A DNA stretch of 43,490 bases from NCBI GenBank assembly GCA_025210235.1, contig JAOASG010000051.1, positions 1 to 43,490 of the forward strand, read 5' to 3'. Position 1 is the stretch's first letter; every line of letters begins with the position of its first letter. The notes beneath the pieces are model-generated. The model searched no databases. It was not told the origin of the DNA and saw only the letters and a list, made by a program, of their open reading frames with translations. Both the position numbers and the translations under genes were made by a program. Of this stretch, positions 18,431-27,227 are shown piece after piece. Source of the DNA: Vallitalea sp. GTDB taxonomy: Bacteria; Bacillota; Clostridia; Lachnospirales; Vallitaleaceae.

Positions 18431-20236
18431 ATGAAACTTAAATATATATTTTCAAATATGAGAATAAAGCATAAAATAATTATCTTTACATATTTAGTTA
18501 TAATTTTCACAGCTAATATCCTAGGTTATATTTTTTATTCAACTTCTGAGAAATACATAATCAATAAAGTAAGTTCATCCAATTTAAATATTGTTAAACA
18601 AATTAATTCGAGCATAAATACTTTACAAACTGATATTTATGATATATCTACATATATTGCAACTAATCAAGATGTTGTATCATTGCTCCATAGTAATAAC
18701 ATAATAACTAATAATAACGCAAAATACTTAAGAAGAACTGAATTAACTAATTCTATTATGAATTTGATTGTCTCAAAAGAATATATAAGTTTATTAGCTT
18801 TATATAGCGAAGAACTAAGTTCTTCTCCTTTTTATATTTGCACAGACTTAAGTAGCAATCTAAATACTTACCCAAATATCAAGTCAAATTTAATTTTCGA
18901 AAATATTCTTTTACAAAATGGAGCGCCTTATTGGTTTTACAATGATAAAGAAAGCACTTACATATTGCAAAATAATAAACAAAATAAAATTATATTAGGT
19001 AGAATTATTAAAAGCCCCAATGATTATACTCCCTTAGGAACTCTATTTCTAGGTATTAATGAAAATGTTTTCAAAAAAATATACATAGATAATATCCAAT
19101 CTATTAATGAAAGTATCGTAATTGTTGATGAAAAAAACACTATTTTATCTAAGTATGGAGATATTAACATTCTAGATGACAATCTTTATAATAAAAACTT
19201 TTATAAAGACTCTTGTAAAAATAAAGATGGATTTTTAATTGATAAAGTAAATAAAAAAGATATGTTAATTGCATACAGTAGTAACAATTCATATAATTGG
19301 AAAATATTTTATTCTGTTGATACAAGTTCTTTAACAAAAGAAATAAAGCAAACTAAAATATTTATATATGTAATTGTGCTTATTTGTTTGATAATTTCTT
19401 TTCCTCTAATTCTGCTTCTTACACATTATATAACTACACCTTTAAAAAATCTCTTAGAATCAATGAAAAGAGTAAAAAAAGGTAATTTTACTGAACATGT
19501 AAAAGTTACTAAAAATGATGAAATTGGTCAATTAAGTGTAGTATATAATGAAATGGTGATAGAACTAAAGGAATTAATTGAAGAAAATTATGTACTTGAA
19601 ATAAAAGAACGTGAAGCGGAACTAAATGCTCTCCATTCACAGATAAATCCTCATTTTTTATATAATACATTAGATACAATTTATTGGAAAGCTCAAGCAA
19701 ACAATCAAAAAGATATTAGTAAAATGATATATTCACTATCCAAATTATTTCGGTTAAGTCTTAATCGAGGAGAAAATTGGATAACTGTGTCTAAAGAAAA
19801 AGAATTATTAGAGCATTATCTTTTATTGCAAAAAATACGGTTTAAAGATAAATTAATTTATGAAATATTAATAGACGAAAATATAATTAATTATATAATT
19901 CCAAAATTTATTTTGCAACCATTTATTGAAAATGCAATAGTACATGGATTAGAACCCAAAGATGGAAAAGGTATTATATCAATAAAAGGACACCATTTAG
20001 ATAATAATCTTTATTTTATTATACAAGATAATGGAATTGGAATTGAAAAAAATAAACTTAATAATTTAATTAATAATATTAATAATAAACATAAAAAACA
20101 CAATACTGAAGGATATGCAATAAACAATATCAATGAAAGACTTAGTTTACATTTTAAAAATGATTACTCTTTAAAATTCACAAGTAAAATAAATGAAGGT
20201 ACTAAAATAGAAATTATAATACCTAAAGTTAACTAA
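18431..20236 (+). CDS. Sensor histidine kinase, YesM type
   Basis: A 601-residue membrane kinase. It has an N-terminal transmembrane helix (about 17-36), a large extracytoplasmic sensor region to about 300, a second helix (about 306-330), a HAMP segment (TTPLKNLLESMKRVKKGNF), then the His-kinase domain of the LytS/YesM group with its phosphorylated histidine in QINPHFLYNTL. The ATPase domain shows PFIENAIVHGLEP (N-box) and QDNGIGI (G1). It starts with ATG after GTAGGTGATC. Immediately upstream of its response regulator and divergent from a sugar importer, it probably senses that sugar or its binding protein. Confidence 0.9.
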   Translation: MKLKYIFSNMRIKHKIIIFTYLVIIFTANILGYIFYSTSEKYIINKVSSSNLNIVKQINSSINTLQTDIYDISTYIATNQDVVSLLHSNNIITNNNAKYLRRTELTNSIMNLIVSKEYISLLALYSEELSSSPFYICTDLSSNLNTYPNIKSNLIFENILLQNGAPYWFYNDKESTYILQNNKQNKIILGRIIKSPNDYTPLGTLFLGINENVFKKIYIDNIQSINESIVIVDEKNTILSKYGDINILDDNLYNKNFYKDSCKNKDGFLIDKVNKKDMLIAYSSNNSYNWKIFYSVDTSSLTKEIKQTKIFIYVIVLICLIISFPLILLLTHYITTPLKNLLESMKRVKKGNFTEHVKVTKNDEIGQLSVVYNEMVIELKELIEENYVLEIKEREAELNALHSQINPHFLYNTLDTIYWKAQANNQKDISKMIYSLSKLFRLSLNRGENWITVSKEKELLEHYLLLQKIRFKDKLIYEILIDENIINYIIPKFILQPFIENAIVHGLEPKDGKGIISIKGHHLDNNLYFIIQDNGIGIEKNKLNNLINNINNKHKKHNTEGYAINNINERLSLHFKNDYSLKFTSKINEGTKIEIIIPKVN

Positions 20237-20251
20237 ATTGGAGGGTTTTAA

Positions 20252-21856
20252 ATGAAACTATTAATTATAGAAGATGAACAAGAAATAAGAAATGGAATAA
20301 AAAAAGTAATTGATTGGGCTGCACATAATATAATAATATGTGGAGATGCAGAAAATGGAAAAGAAGGCATCAAGCTAATTGATAACTTAAAACCTGACAT
20401 TATACTCTTAGACATTAGAATGCCTATAATGAATGGTTTAGAAGTTCTAAAATTTTTAAGGGACACTAATTCCACTGTTGAATCTATTGTACTTAGTGGA
20501 TATGATGATTTTGCTTATGTTCAACAAGCCCTACAGCTTGGTGTTTGTGACTATCTTTTAAAACCTTGTGAGCCTAACGAGATTCTAAGTACAGTGTTAA
20601 GAGTTAAAAAGACAATTGAAAAGAAAAGAATTAAACAAAAAATTATTAACAAATATTCATCTCATTTAAAACTAAATATAGTTCTAATTAAAGAAAAATT
20701 CCTATTGAGGCTAATTAATAATAAAGTGGAATTTAACAATAATCTATATTCCATTTTCAAAAACTATGAAATAAATTTATCTATGAATAATATAATAGTA
20801 ACGATATTAACTTTTGATGATTATCCAAACGAAAACCATGATATATATAATAATGATATTGAACTTTTAAAGTTTGCAATAAAAAATATATCTACTGAAG
20901 TAATTAAAAACAAATTCAACACTGAATATATTGAATTAGAAGAACAAATAATTATAATAAATAATGTACATAAATCACAGCATAAAGAATTTATACAAAC
21001 TTTGACCTTTATAAAACAACAAATTAAAAAATATTTAGGATTTACTATTACTATTTGTGTAGGAAGAAGATATGATACAATACAAAGTATCCATTTATCT
21101 TATCAGGATGCACAACAATCTCTAACTCAAAAATTTTGGCTTGGTTCAGATTCAATAGTTGAGTATAATTATAAAGAAGAAATTCTTTCAACTAATTTGG
21201 AGTATCCTTTATCAAAAGAAAAAGATATTCTTCTACTTATTACTTCAGTTATCCCTAATGATAAAGATATCAAAATTAAGATTGATTCTTTTTTTGATAA
21301 TCTGATTTCTAATAGTTCTACAACAGATTTTGTTTTACATTGTGGTTTAATATTAGGTTTATCTATTTATAAAGTATACATTGAAAAAAAAATCAATAAA
21401 TCTTCATTTGATGATAATATTTTTATATGCATTGAAAAAATTCGTAAATGTAATACTTTAGAATCTTTAAAAAATATACTATTTGATTTAATTAAAAATA
21501 TTATTCAAGACTTAAATATTACTCAATATAGTAATAAAAATGTTAATATAGCTATAAGTTTTATTTGTGAAAATTATCATAAAGATATTAGCTTAGATAC
21601 AGTAGCTAACTATGTAAATATTACCCCTTCATATCTAAGCTCATTATTCAAAAAACATTGCGGTATAAATTTTATAGAATATCTTCATAAACTAAGGATA
21701 CAAAAAGCTTGTGAAATTATAGAAAAAGATATTTGGATTAAAGGATATGAATTAGCATCTAGAGTTGGTTATAATGAAGAGCGTTATTTCTATAGAATAT
21801 TCAAAAAAATAACAGGGTTAACACCAACACAATTTAAAGAAACTATCTATAAATAA
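20252..21856 (+). CDS. Response regulator with AraC-type output, YesN type
   Basis: A 534-residue regulator. The receiver domain is at 1-120 with the acidic pair EDE near 7-9, phosphoacceptor Asp in ILLDIRMP and Lys in LLKPCE. A central region of about 280 residues has no named domain, and an AraC double helix-turn-helix fills the last 100 residues (ISLDTVANYVNITPSYLSSLFKKHCG and GYELASRVGYNEERYFYRIFKKITG, ending LTPTQFKE). GGAGGG precedes ATG, 15 nt after the kinase stop. It probably activates the divergent sugar ABC operon when phosphorylated. Confidence 0.9.
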   Translation: MKLLIIEDEQEIRNGIKKVIDWAAHNIIICGDAENGKEGIKLIDNLKPDIILLDIRMPIMNGLEVLKFLRDTNSTVESIVLSGYDDFAYVQQALQLGVCDYLLKPCEPNEILSTVLRVKKTIEKKRIKQKIINKYSSHLKLNIVLIKEKFLLRLINNKVEFNNNLYSIFKNYEINLSMNNIIVTILTFDDYPNENHDIYNNDIELLKFAIKNISTEVIKNKFNTEYIELEEQIIIINNVHKSQHKEFIQTLTFIKQQIKKYLGFTITICVGRRYDTIQSIHLSYQDAQQSLTQKFWLGSDSIVEYNYKEEILSTNLEYPLSKEKDILLLITSVIPNDKDIKIKIDSFFDNLISNSSTTDFVLHCGLILGLSIYKVYIEKKINKSSFDDNIFICIEKIRKCNTLESLKNILFDLIKNIIQDLNITQYSNKNVNIAISFICENYHKDISLDTVANYVNITPSYLSSLFKKHCGINFIEYLHKLRIQKACEIIEKDIWIKGYELASRVGYNEERYFYRIFKKITGLTPTQFKETIYK

Positions 21857-21897
21857 AAGCCTGTAGTTTTTTTATAATATTTCTATGTAAGTCTACA

Positions 21898-22316
21898 CTA
21901 ATAAGTATTATTAATACCTTTAATTTTACTTTTACTAAAGACCCTACTAAACGCTCCATAACCAATCACAAAATAAATAGTATTAATAATAACTACTTTA
22001 AGCCAATCTTCATATGTAACCTGTAAACACAAAATTAAACTTCTCGATAGCTCTACTCCTGAATTAAGCGGCAACGTATTTCCTATTATTTGTAGCCATT
22101 TAGGCAATCTATCTATACTAATAATTCCTCCCGAAAGAAAAAGTAGTATATATGATAAAACTGATTCAAATGATGCAGTTTTTGTATAAATTATAGTAAA
22201 AGATGCTAATATATATCCTAGTCCAGTAAATCCTATAAAACTAATAATCAAAACAATAATAATTTGAGTATTAATAATTATTTCTACTGGTAAGGTAAAT
22301 TTAATTAAAATAAAAA
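21898..22316 (-). pseudogene. ABC-2 type permease, N-terminally truncated
   Basis: Only the C-terminal half of an ABC-2 permease is present. The frame is open from 22316 with no ATG, encoding about 138 residues with three to four membrane segments. IISFIGFTGLGYILASFTIIYTKTASF followed by LLFLSGGIISIDRLPKWLQ is the usual second half of such permeases, whose full length is around 240 residues. The first usable start is TTG at 22251 without a good ribosome site. The remnant abuts the stop of the ATPase gene directly, so the missing N-terminal ~100 residues were probably lost in one deletion. A partner of that ATPase by family; likely non-functional. Confidence 0.65.
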
Positions 22317-23051
22317 TTATACAAATTTAGCTATACGTTTATCAAGCAATATTTTATATAGTAATTCCGAATTATATTTCTCCATAAAACGCTTAAGATT
22401 TTCAGAATTTTTTATTCCACCATTTTCTAATAAGACTATCTTATCTGCAACTAATTCAACTACATCTAATTGATGTGTTGTTAAGATAATTGTTATGCCA
22501 AGATTTCTAGATAAATATTTAATCTTATCAATCATTATTTTTTTTGATACGACATCTAAACCAATAGCTGGCTCATCAAGAAATAAGATAGTAGGATTAT
22601 TTAGTAGTGCAATAATTATAGCCAGTTTTTGCTGCATTCCTCTTGAATAATGAACAACTTTTTTTCTTCTATCTTCATATAAATCAAATGTTTTTAATAG
22701 TTCTTCTCCCCTAACTTTGATTTCATTTTTAGAAAGACCCAATAAGCCCCCAAAATAATAGATATTTTCTTCACCAGTAAGGTACCAGTATACATTCCTA
22801 TTTCCTTCAAGAACTGCTCCAATTTTTTCAATATACTTATTTCTCAATCTTTTAATATTTTCACCTTTATATAATATATCCCCATTACAAGGTAATAAAA
22901 TATTTGTTAATAGCTTTATTAATGTAGTTTTACCAGAACCATTTTTGCCTAGAACAGCTAAAACCGTACCCTCTTCTATATTAAGATTAATATTTTTTAG
23001 TACTTGATTATTATTAAATTTTTTCTCCAGATTTCTAATTTCTAAAATCAT
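22317..23051 (-). CDS. ABC transporter ATP-binding protein (ABC-2 partner)
   Basis: A 244-residue ATPase: Walker A GKNGSGKT (about 35-42), signature YSRGMQQK, Walker B TILFLDEPAIGLD, and TTHQ with the switch histidine. YSRGMQQK is common in drug/lantibiotic-type (CcmA) ATPases of ABC-2 exporters. Many homologues carry 50-70 more C-terminal residues, so the end IAKFV next to the truncated permease could also be deletion-derived. The start ATG has only a weak purine-rich site (AAAGAGAG) upstream. With its permease broken, the transporter is probably inactive. Confidence 0.75.
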   Translation of the reverse strand: MILEIRNLEKKFNNNQVLKNINLNIEEGTVLAVLGKNGSGKTTLIKLLTNILLPCNGDILYKGENIKRLRNKYIEKIGAVLEGNRNVYWYLTGEENIYYFGGLLGLSKNEIKVRGEELLKTFDLYEDRRKKVVHYSRGMQQKLAIIIALLNNPTILFLDEPAIGLDVVSKKIMIDKIKYLSRNLGITIILTTHQLDVVELVADKIVLLENGGIKNSENLKRFMEKYNSELLYKILLDKRIAKFV

Positions 23052-23106
23052 TTATCTATTAACTCACTCTCTCTTTAATGCACACGTATCATACCAAAAT
23101 AATTAA

Positions 23107-23138
23107 AGCTTATCCTAAAAAAATAACTAAGATAGGCT
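23107..23138 (-). terminator. Probable terminator of the carbonic-anhydrase-like gene
   Basis: Arms AGCTTATCCTA (23107-23117) and TAAGATAGGCT (23128-23138) pair with two mismatches. The minus-strand continuation TTTAATTATTTT is U-rich, and the hairpin begins 5 nt beyond the stop. Confidence 0.5.
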
Positions 23139-23142
23139 AACT

Positions 23143-23640
23143 TTATTTCATATATATTTTTGCTATATCTACATAATGTTCTGCTGATTTTTTTATATTG
23201 TTTTTTTCATCTTCTGTTAATTTTCTTATTACTTTAGCAGGAGAACCTAAAATTAATACACCTGATGGAAACTTCTTATTACCAGTAACAAGACTTCCTG
23301 CTCCTACAATTGAGTGTTGTCCTATACTAGCTCCATCTAATATAATACTTCCCATACCTATTAAACAATAGTCATTAATTGTACATCCATGTATTACACA
23401 ATTATGACCTATAGTAACATAATCACCAATATTTACAGGATAATTGTCAGATACATGAATTGTAGCATTATCTTGAACATTTGACTTGTTACCTACCTCA
23501 ATTTTGTTTATATCTCCTCTAAGTACAGCTCCAAACCAGATGCTAGACTCTTCACCTATTACTGTTTGACCAATTATATGTGATCCTTTTGCTATATATA
23601 CACTTGGAGAAATACATGGTATGCATGTTATATAATTCAT
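23143..23640 (-). CDS. Gamma-carbonic-anhydrase-like hexapeptide-repeat protein
   Basis: A 165-residue left-handed beta-helix protein of the gamma-class carbonic anhydrase family (YrdA/PaaY/CaiE-like). Hexapeptide repeats run from about 10 to 130 (IWFGAVLRGD, NVQDNATIHVSD, IGHNCVIHGCTI). The three metal-binding histidines appear to be in TIHVSD, IGHN and VIHG. AAGGTGATTAA precedes ATG. The protein should be a trimer with zinc or iron at the subunit interface. Many homologues show little carbonic anhydrase activity, so the physiological reaction is open. Confidence 0.88.
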   Translation of the reverse strand: MNYITCIPCISPSVYIAKGSHIIGQTVIGEESSIWFGAVLRGDINKIEVGNKSNVQDNATIHVSDNYPVNIGDYVTIGHNCVIHGCTINDYCLIGMGSIILDGASIGQHSIVGAGSLVTGNKKFPSGVLILGSPAKVIRKLTEDEKNNIKKSAEHYVDIAKIYMK

Positions 23641-23752
23641 TTAATCACCTTTTTCATTATTATTCAAACCATATTCTAATAATCTGATAGAATCTGTAAA
23701 TCTTCCTTCTTTAGTACTGTTTAATACTACTTACGCTATTGTTATATACTAA

Positions 23753-24043
23753 TCAAATGATTTTGTTCTTATTTATCATCTTTGTTGACTTTACTTTAAC
23801 TGATATTTTATATGCAAGATAAATTACTATATAAATTGCTCCTATATCTGCAATAAACGAAAGTATATTAATATTTATAGTATTAATCAACGATCTATTT
23901 ATTTTAGTATCATACACAGTTAAAAATGAAATTGGGTATCCAAAGCCAGTAGCGAATCCATCTGTAGATTGGTATGGCAGTAAATATGTTAATAATAATG
24001 TTATCCATGCAGCATAGTTTAATATTTTTTTACTAAATTTCAA
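23753..24043 (-). CDS. Hypothetical small membrane protein
   Basis: A 96-residue protein with membrane segments at about 8-24 and 55-78 and a basic C-terminus (KISVKVKSTKMINKNK). The start is TTG with AGGAAGGAAG 8-9 nt upstream. No family is recognised. It lies alone between the carbonic-anhydrase-like gene and the M50-like gene; the latter is also membrane-embedded and on the same strand, but a 215-nt gap makes an operon uncertain. Confidence 0.5.
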   Translation of the reverse strand: MKFSKKILNYAAWITLLLTYLLPYQSTDGFATGFGYPISFLTVYDTKINRSLINTININILSFIADIGAIYIVIYLAYKISVKVKSTKMINKNKII

Positions 24044-24258
24044 ATCTGTAAACTTCCTTCCTATTTACCTTCCACTATATGAAATAATCTTTAAATGAAT
24101 ACTCTTTAAAAAGTTGCTTTTTCCTGCAAATAATAAATAACTTTCTTCTTACAATTATAATACTAAATAATGCTAAAAACAACGAAAAATATATTAGGGA
24201 TAAAGAATATTTTACTAACTCTATGTTGTGATAAAATTAATTAAAAAAACAGCCCATC

Positions 24259-24774
24259 TCAACTATTACTAGTTTCTGTAGCCTTCTTAAAGATTCTCAA
24301 TCCATCACTTATATATCCATTAAAAGGCCAAAACGAGAATTTTATCGGAATTACAGCTGAAACAAACTGACCTACATTCATCCAAAACATAATCGTTAAA
24401 AACCAAACCAAATTGGACTGTTCAAACGTCAATTCTTTAGCCTTAATGATTTGTACTAAAAATCTCAGTAAAATAATAAGGACTATATTTGCTAAGGGAC
24501 CACCGAGAAACATCATAATGTACTGAAACTTGGATCCCTTATTTTTGTATACGAAGTTGAAATGCCCCGTTTTCTGAAAGACTCCTACAGTAAACTTTTT
24601 AAGCTTAATAATAGTCCTACCTGTGCCAATTGTAATATGCCAATCTTTGTCTCGAAAGAATATGCGGTACATAACAGCATGTCCTATTTCATGAACAAGT
24701 GTAGTCAAAAACATACCAATCCATAAAAGTAAAAGCAATATTATAGCATTCAATAAAACGTGTGCAATATACAC
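24259..24774 (-). CDS. M50-type membrane metalloprotease-like protein
   Basis: A 171-residue integral membrane protein with a zinc-binding HEIGH motif at 28-32, inside or next to the first membrane segment, as in site-2-protease (M50) enzymes. A second conserved element, MMFLGGPLANIVLIILL (about 87-103), matches the GGPxxN region of that family. The third metal ligand may be Asp in NGYISDGLRIF near the C-terminus, where M50 proteins have NxxPxxPxDG. It is short and has no PDZ domain, like small M50 proteins in Clostridia. GTG start with AAGGAG upstream. Confidence 0.75.
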   Translation of the reverse strand: MYIAHVLLNAIILLLLLWIGMFLTTLVHEIGHAVMYRIFFRDKDWHITIGTGRTIIKLKKFTVGVFQKTGHFNFVYKNKGSKFQYIMMFLGGPLANIVLIILLRFLVQIIKAKELTFEQSNLVWFLTIMFWMNVGQFVSAVIPIKFSFWPFNGYISDGLRIFKKATETSNS

Positions 24775-24948
24775 AAAAAAACACTCTCCTTTTTATATTA
24801 AAGCTGTAGCATTAACAACTTAATTAATAATTATATAATACTACTTATTTATTAAACATACTATAGAAACTTGTCGGTAAAATGCCAAAAAAGGACAAAG
24901 TTTTTCAATTCCAATTATTTAATAGCCATTTTATTCAATTTAATGTTT

Positions 24949-24972
24949 ACACGTGTTATTAATACGTGTTAT
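24949..24972 (+). promoter_or_regulatory. Likely operator/promoter of the first hicAB pair
   Basis: The 9-mer ACGTGTTAT is repeated at 24951-24959 and 24964-24972, with ACACGTGT (24949-24956) as an 8-bp palindrome. A run TATAGTATA follows it and can serve as the -10. HicB antitoxins normally repress their own operon at such sites. Confidence 0.5.
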
Positions 24973-24998
24973 AGTATATTTGTAAGGGGGATACACTA

Positions 24999-25184
24999 AT
25001 GACAGCAAAACAATTAATTAAATTGTTAGAAAAAGATGGTTGGTAATTTAAGAATTAACGAGGCCCTCATAAACAATACATACACCCAATCACTAAAGGA
25101 AATGTTACTATTCCTTATCATGGCAACAAAGACATAAATATTAAGACACTAAATAATATTCTAAGACAAGCAGGCGTCAAATAG
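24999..25184 (+). pseudogene. hicA: hicA-type toxin, disrupted
   Basis: Both ends encode a normal-length HicA: MTAKQLIKLLEKDGW at the start and GPHKQYIHPITKGNVTIPYHG...LNNILRQAGVK at the end, with the catalytic His in PHKQ. Between Trp15 and Gly22 two TAA stops interrupt the frame. Comparison with the expected GWYLRINGPHKQ suggests a +1 insertion just after TGG TA and a +2 insertion before GGC, which together restore the frame. The ribosome site AAGGGGG and the C-terminus are intact. The toxin should be dead. Confidence 0.8.
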
Positions 25185-25209
25185 CCCTGTTGAAAGGAGA
25201 TTTTTATAT

Positions 25210-25629
25210 ATGGATAGATATATTTTCCCTGCTATTTTTGAAACCTTTGACAATGAACCATCATATACAATTACATTTCCTGACTTACCTGGTTGTTTTT
25301 CAGAAGGTAATACACTTCAAGAAGCTTTAGTATATGCAAAAGAAGCATTAGAACTACATTTATATTCTATGGAAGAAGATAATGAGGTAATCCCTTTACC
25401 TAGTACTCCTGAAAGCATTGTGACTACTAAAGGACAATTTATTAACCTTATTGAAGCGTTTATGCCACTTGTACGTGTAGAAATGGCAAATAAGGCGATT
25501 AAAAAGACCCTTACTATTCCTAAATGGCTTAATGAATTAGCCGAAGATAATAAGGTTAATTTTTCTCAAATTTTGCAACAGGGATTAAAAGATTATCTAG
25601 GTGTAAAAGATTATACTATGCAAAAATAA
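25210..25629 (+). CDS. hicB: HicB-type antitoxin
   Basis: A 139-residue antitoxin. The N-terminal HicB domain (SYTITFPDLPGCFSEGNTLQEALVYAKEALELHL) has the partial RNase H-like fold that binds HicA. The C-terminus (ANKAIKKTLTIPKWLNELAEDNKVNFSQILQQGLKDYL) is a ribbon-helix-helix DNA-binding module for autoregulation. It lies 25 nt after the broken hicA and has AAAGGAG before ATG. It appears complete, so an antitoxin persists without its cognate toxin. Confidence 0.88.
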   Translation: MDRYIFPAIFETFDNEPSYTITFPDLPGCFSEGNTLQEALVYAKEALELHLYSMEEDNEVIPLPSTPESIVTTKGQFINLIEAFMPLVRVEMANKAIKKTLTIPKWLNELAEDNKVNFSQILQQGLKDYLGVKDYTMQK

Positions 25630-25683
25630 TAAAACAAAACAAGTTAAATTACACTGGGGTAATATAATTTAACTATTGTTTTT

Positions 25684-25815
25684 TCAAAAGCAATTGGTTC
25701 ACATCACCACTACTTACATCACACAAAAAAGGGGAAAGTCACAATTCCTAAACACTCTGAAGATTTGAAAAAGAAAACAGCGTTAAGTATTCTTAAGAAA
25801 GCAGGGTTAAAATAA
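25684..25815 (+). pseudogene. hicA: Second hicA, C-terminal fragment
   Basis: Codons 25684-25815 encode SKAIGSHHHYLHHTKKGKV...KKKTALSILKKAGLK, the C-terminal two thirds of a different HicA lineage, with GSHHHY in place of GPHKQY. No start codon or N-terminal helix is present. The sequence before it (25630-25683) shows no HicA similarity, so the 5' part has been lost. Confidence 0.75.
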
Positions 25816-25855
25816 TCCCTTGCTTTGCTAAGATTTTTATAGAGAGGTGATTATT

Positions 25856-26116
25856 ATGAAACATGTATATGTAGCTTGTTTTTATCCTGATGAAGAAGAA
25901 AGAGGTTATACTGTAGTCATTCCTGATTTACCTGGTGCAGTAACAGAAGGTGATACATTAGAAGATGCTTTTAAAATGGCTGTAGACTGTGTTAGTGGCT
26001 GGCTTTTAGATGAGACTGATATTCCTCACCCAACTCCTATTGACTTTGTAGAACTAGATTCTGATATGGGTAAAGGGTTCAAGTCATATGTCTTCGTAGA
26101 TTTACTTGCTTTATAA
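25856..26116 (+). pseudogene. hicB: Second hicB-type antitoxin, C-terminally truncated
   Basis: An 86-residue product from ATG at 25856 (GAGAGGTGATT upstream). The N-terminal HicB domain is present (GYTVVIPDLPGAVTEGDTLEDAFKMAVDCVSGWL), but the frame ends VDLLAL where complete proteins continue for about 45 residues into a DNA-binding domain. The break lies about 30 bp before homology to the integrated-element arm starts (26146), so insertion or deletion at the element boundary may have removed the end. Confidence 0.7.
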
Positions 26117-26300
26117 AAATAATAAATATAAAACAGAATTGCGTCGACCTCATATTTACAATTATAAACCATTTTATCTTTTCATCTTAGTTTTATATTA
26201 CTTTTATAGTACAAGCTGTAAATGATTTTAAATTTTTATCTTTAGAGATATTATTAGAGTCAAGTCTATATCCATATATTTTTTAGGTGAGTTTAAAAAT

Positions 26301-26320
26301 TGGTTGCATTGATGCAACCA
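26301..26320 (+). terminator. Perfect hairpin in the element remnant
   Basis: TGGTTGCATTGATGCAACCA is a perfect inverted repeat with 9-bp arms, followed by TTAATATATT. It could end transcripts from the hicAB region; the U-run is weak. Confidence 0.4.
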
Positions 26321-26367
26321 TTAATATATTGATATTTTGATATTATGGAAATACCTTTTTATACTCC

Positions 26368-26397
26368 TTTTTTAAGGAATCCAAAATCTCTGGATAA
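26368..26397 (+). repeat. Degenerate copy of the TTTTTTAGGG repeat
   Basis: TTTTTTAAGG followed by a core that matches the unit at 30940-30969 in 14 of 20 positions. Its internal 5-mers (ATCCA and CTCTG) no longer agree, unlike those in the intact element. Confidence 0.6.
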
Positions 26398-26604
26398 TTC
26401 TTTTCCCACTGATATAAAATCATATAAATCATTATATCTATTTATCATTTTCAATGTCAACAATTGCAAACATTTAATCTCCAGTATTTCTTAGTATACT
26501 TGCACCCTTTTTTATTTTTGTGTGCACTTTAGGGTACACTCGTTTTGTGCAACGTTATTACTATTGACGTTGCAATTAATTGTTACTTAACCATTACCAT
26601 CTAA

Positions 26605-26700
26605 TTAATATTCCTTTATATCTTGCAAACTATAATTAACCATAAATGGGTGTCATCATCTAATACTAATCTAATGATTTTTGCTGGGTATGTTGTTTAC
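26605..26700 (-). pseudogene. 3' remnant of the zinc-ribbon gene
   Basis: Read on the minus strand, TYPAKIIRLVLDD is identical to the C-terminal part of the protein at 31336-31881. A missing base then shifts the frame before the equivalent of EHPFMVNYSLQ. The 5' part is absent because of the deletion junction near 26700. Confidence 0.75.
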
Positions 26701-26901
26701 AAGAGAATACGTCTACATAACTTGAGACATTCTCATGCATCACTATTAATTGAATTAGGGTTCTCACCACTTTTAATTGCTGAAAGACTAGGACATGAAA
26801 AAGTTGAAACTACTCTAAACACCTATTCACATTTATATCCTAACAAACAAAATCAAGTTGTTGAAACCCTAGAAAAAATAAATAATATAGAATCAAATTA
26901 G
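26701..26901 (+). pseudogene. Tyrosine recombinase, C-terminal fragment
   Basis: About 66 residues align with the end of the intact integrase (39695-40801). The catalytic HNLRHSHASLLIELGFS, AERLGHEKVETTL and YSHLYPNK stretches are nearly identical, so the HxxR, H and Tyr residues of the second half of the active site are kept. The first 300 residues, including the first catalytic Arg, are missing. An open frame continues upstream to 26623, but that part is antisense to the zinc-ribbon gene remnant and is not recombinase sequence. Confidence 0.85.
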
Positions 26902-26918
26902 AATCACAAGGCAATATC

Positions 26919-26958
26919 AAAAGCTACAAACCTAGTAAATTAAAGGCTTGTAGCTTTT
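26919..26958. terminator. Hairpin beside the old attachment site
   Basis: AAAAGCTACAA pairs perfectly with TTGTAGCTTTT, and the stem extends inward through CCT/AGG. The equivalent hairpin at 40819-40858 has a different outer stem with compensating changes but the same inner sequence, so the structure itself is conserved. Confidence 0.6.
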
Positions 26959-26965
26959 ATAAGTG

Positions 26966-26981
26966 TTACTCCCACTCTATA
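26966..26981. other. Candidate attachment site, guaA 3'-end copy
   Basis: TTACTCCCACTCTATA matches the guaA 3' end at 40866-40881 (TTATTCCCACTCGATA) in 14 of 16 positions. In both places it begins 8 nt after the end of the conserved hairpin. It is the expected left attachment site of the intact element. Confidence 0.65.
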
Positions 26982-27227
26982 TATGAGTTTTTTTCTTGAT
27001 GTTTTTATACTGTTTTATGTATATCTTACACTTGAATTACTTCTATTATTTTAATAAATCTTGTGTTTTATATATTATTAGTATCGATTTAGTATCGCTA
27101 TCTACTATAAATAATTAATTTAGATTAGTAATTATACGTATTATGTGGCAATAAACTTTTTATGTACTTATCAGTGTTATATACAACTCTCTTAACATAA
27201 AAAACCTATAACCTATTATAATTTAGT
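26982..27227. other. Non-coding left end of the element
   Basis: AT-rich sequence between the candidate attachment site and the first cargo gene. No open frame with a ribosome-binding site is seen and no tRNA. TTTTTTT at about 26988-26994 could complete a terminator for upstream transcripts. Confidence 0.4.

Larger units (their letters stand above)
26146..26981 (+). mobile_element. Collapsed relative of the guaA-integrated element
   Basis: Three blocks are similar, in order, to the intact element: 26146-26270 to 30124-30242, about 26440-26530 to 31080-31200, and 26605-26700 to 31350-31446. At about 26700 the sequence switches directly to the integrase C-terminus (compare 40577 onward). A terminator-like hairpin and a copy of the guaA 3' end follow. 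Everything equivalent to about 9 kb of element core has been deleted. The hicAB pairs at 24999-26116 may be its cargo. Confidence 0.75.

Noticed and set aside
24064..24082. TTACCTTCCACTATATGA as a left attachment site of the old island
   Set aside because: It resembles the guaA-3' copy at 26966 only with gaps and lies in the leader of a small membrane-protein gene. No hairpin precedes it, so chance is more likely.
26623..26901. A 92-residue intact protein
   Set aside because: The first 26 codons are antisense to the zinc-ribbon gene remnant; only the part after about 26701 is integrase. It is a chimera across a deletion junction.
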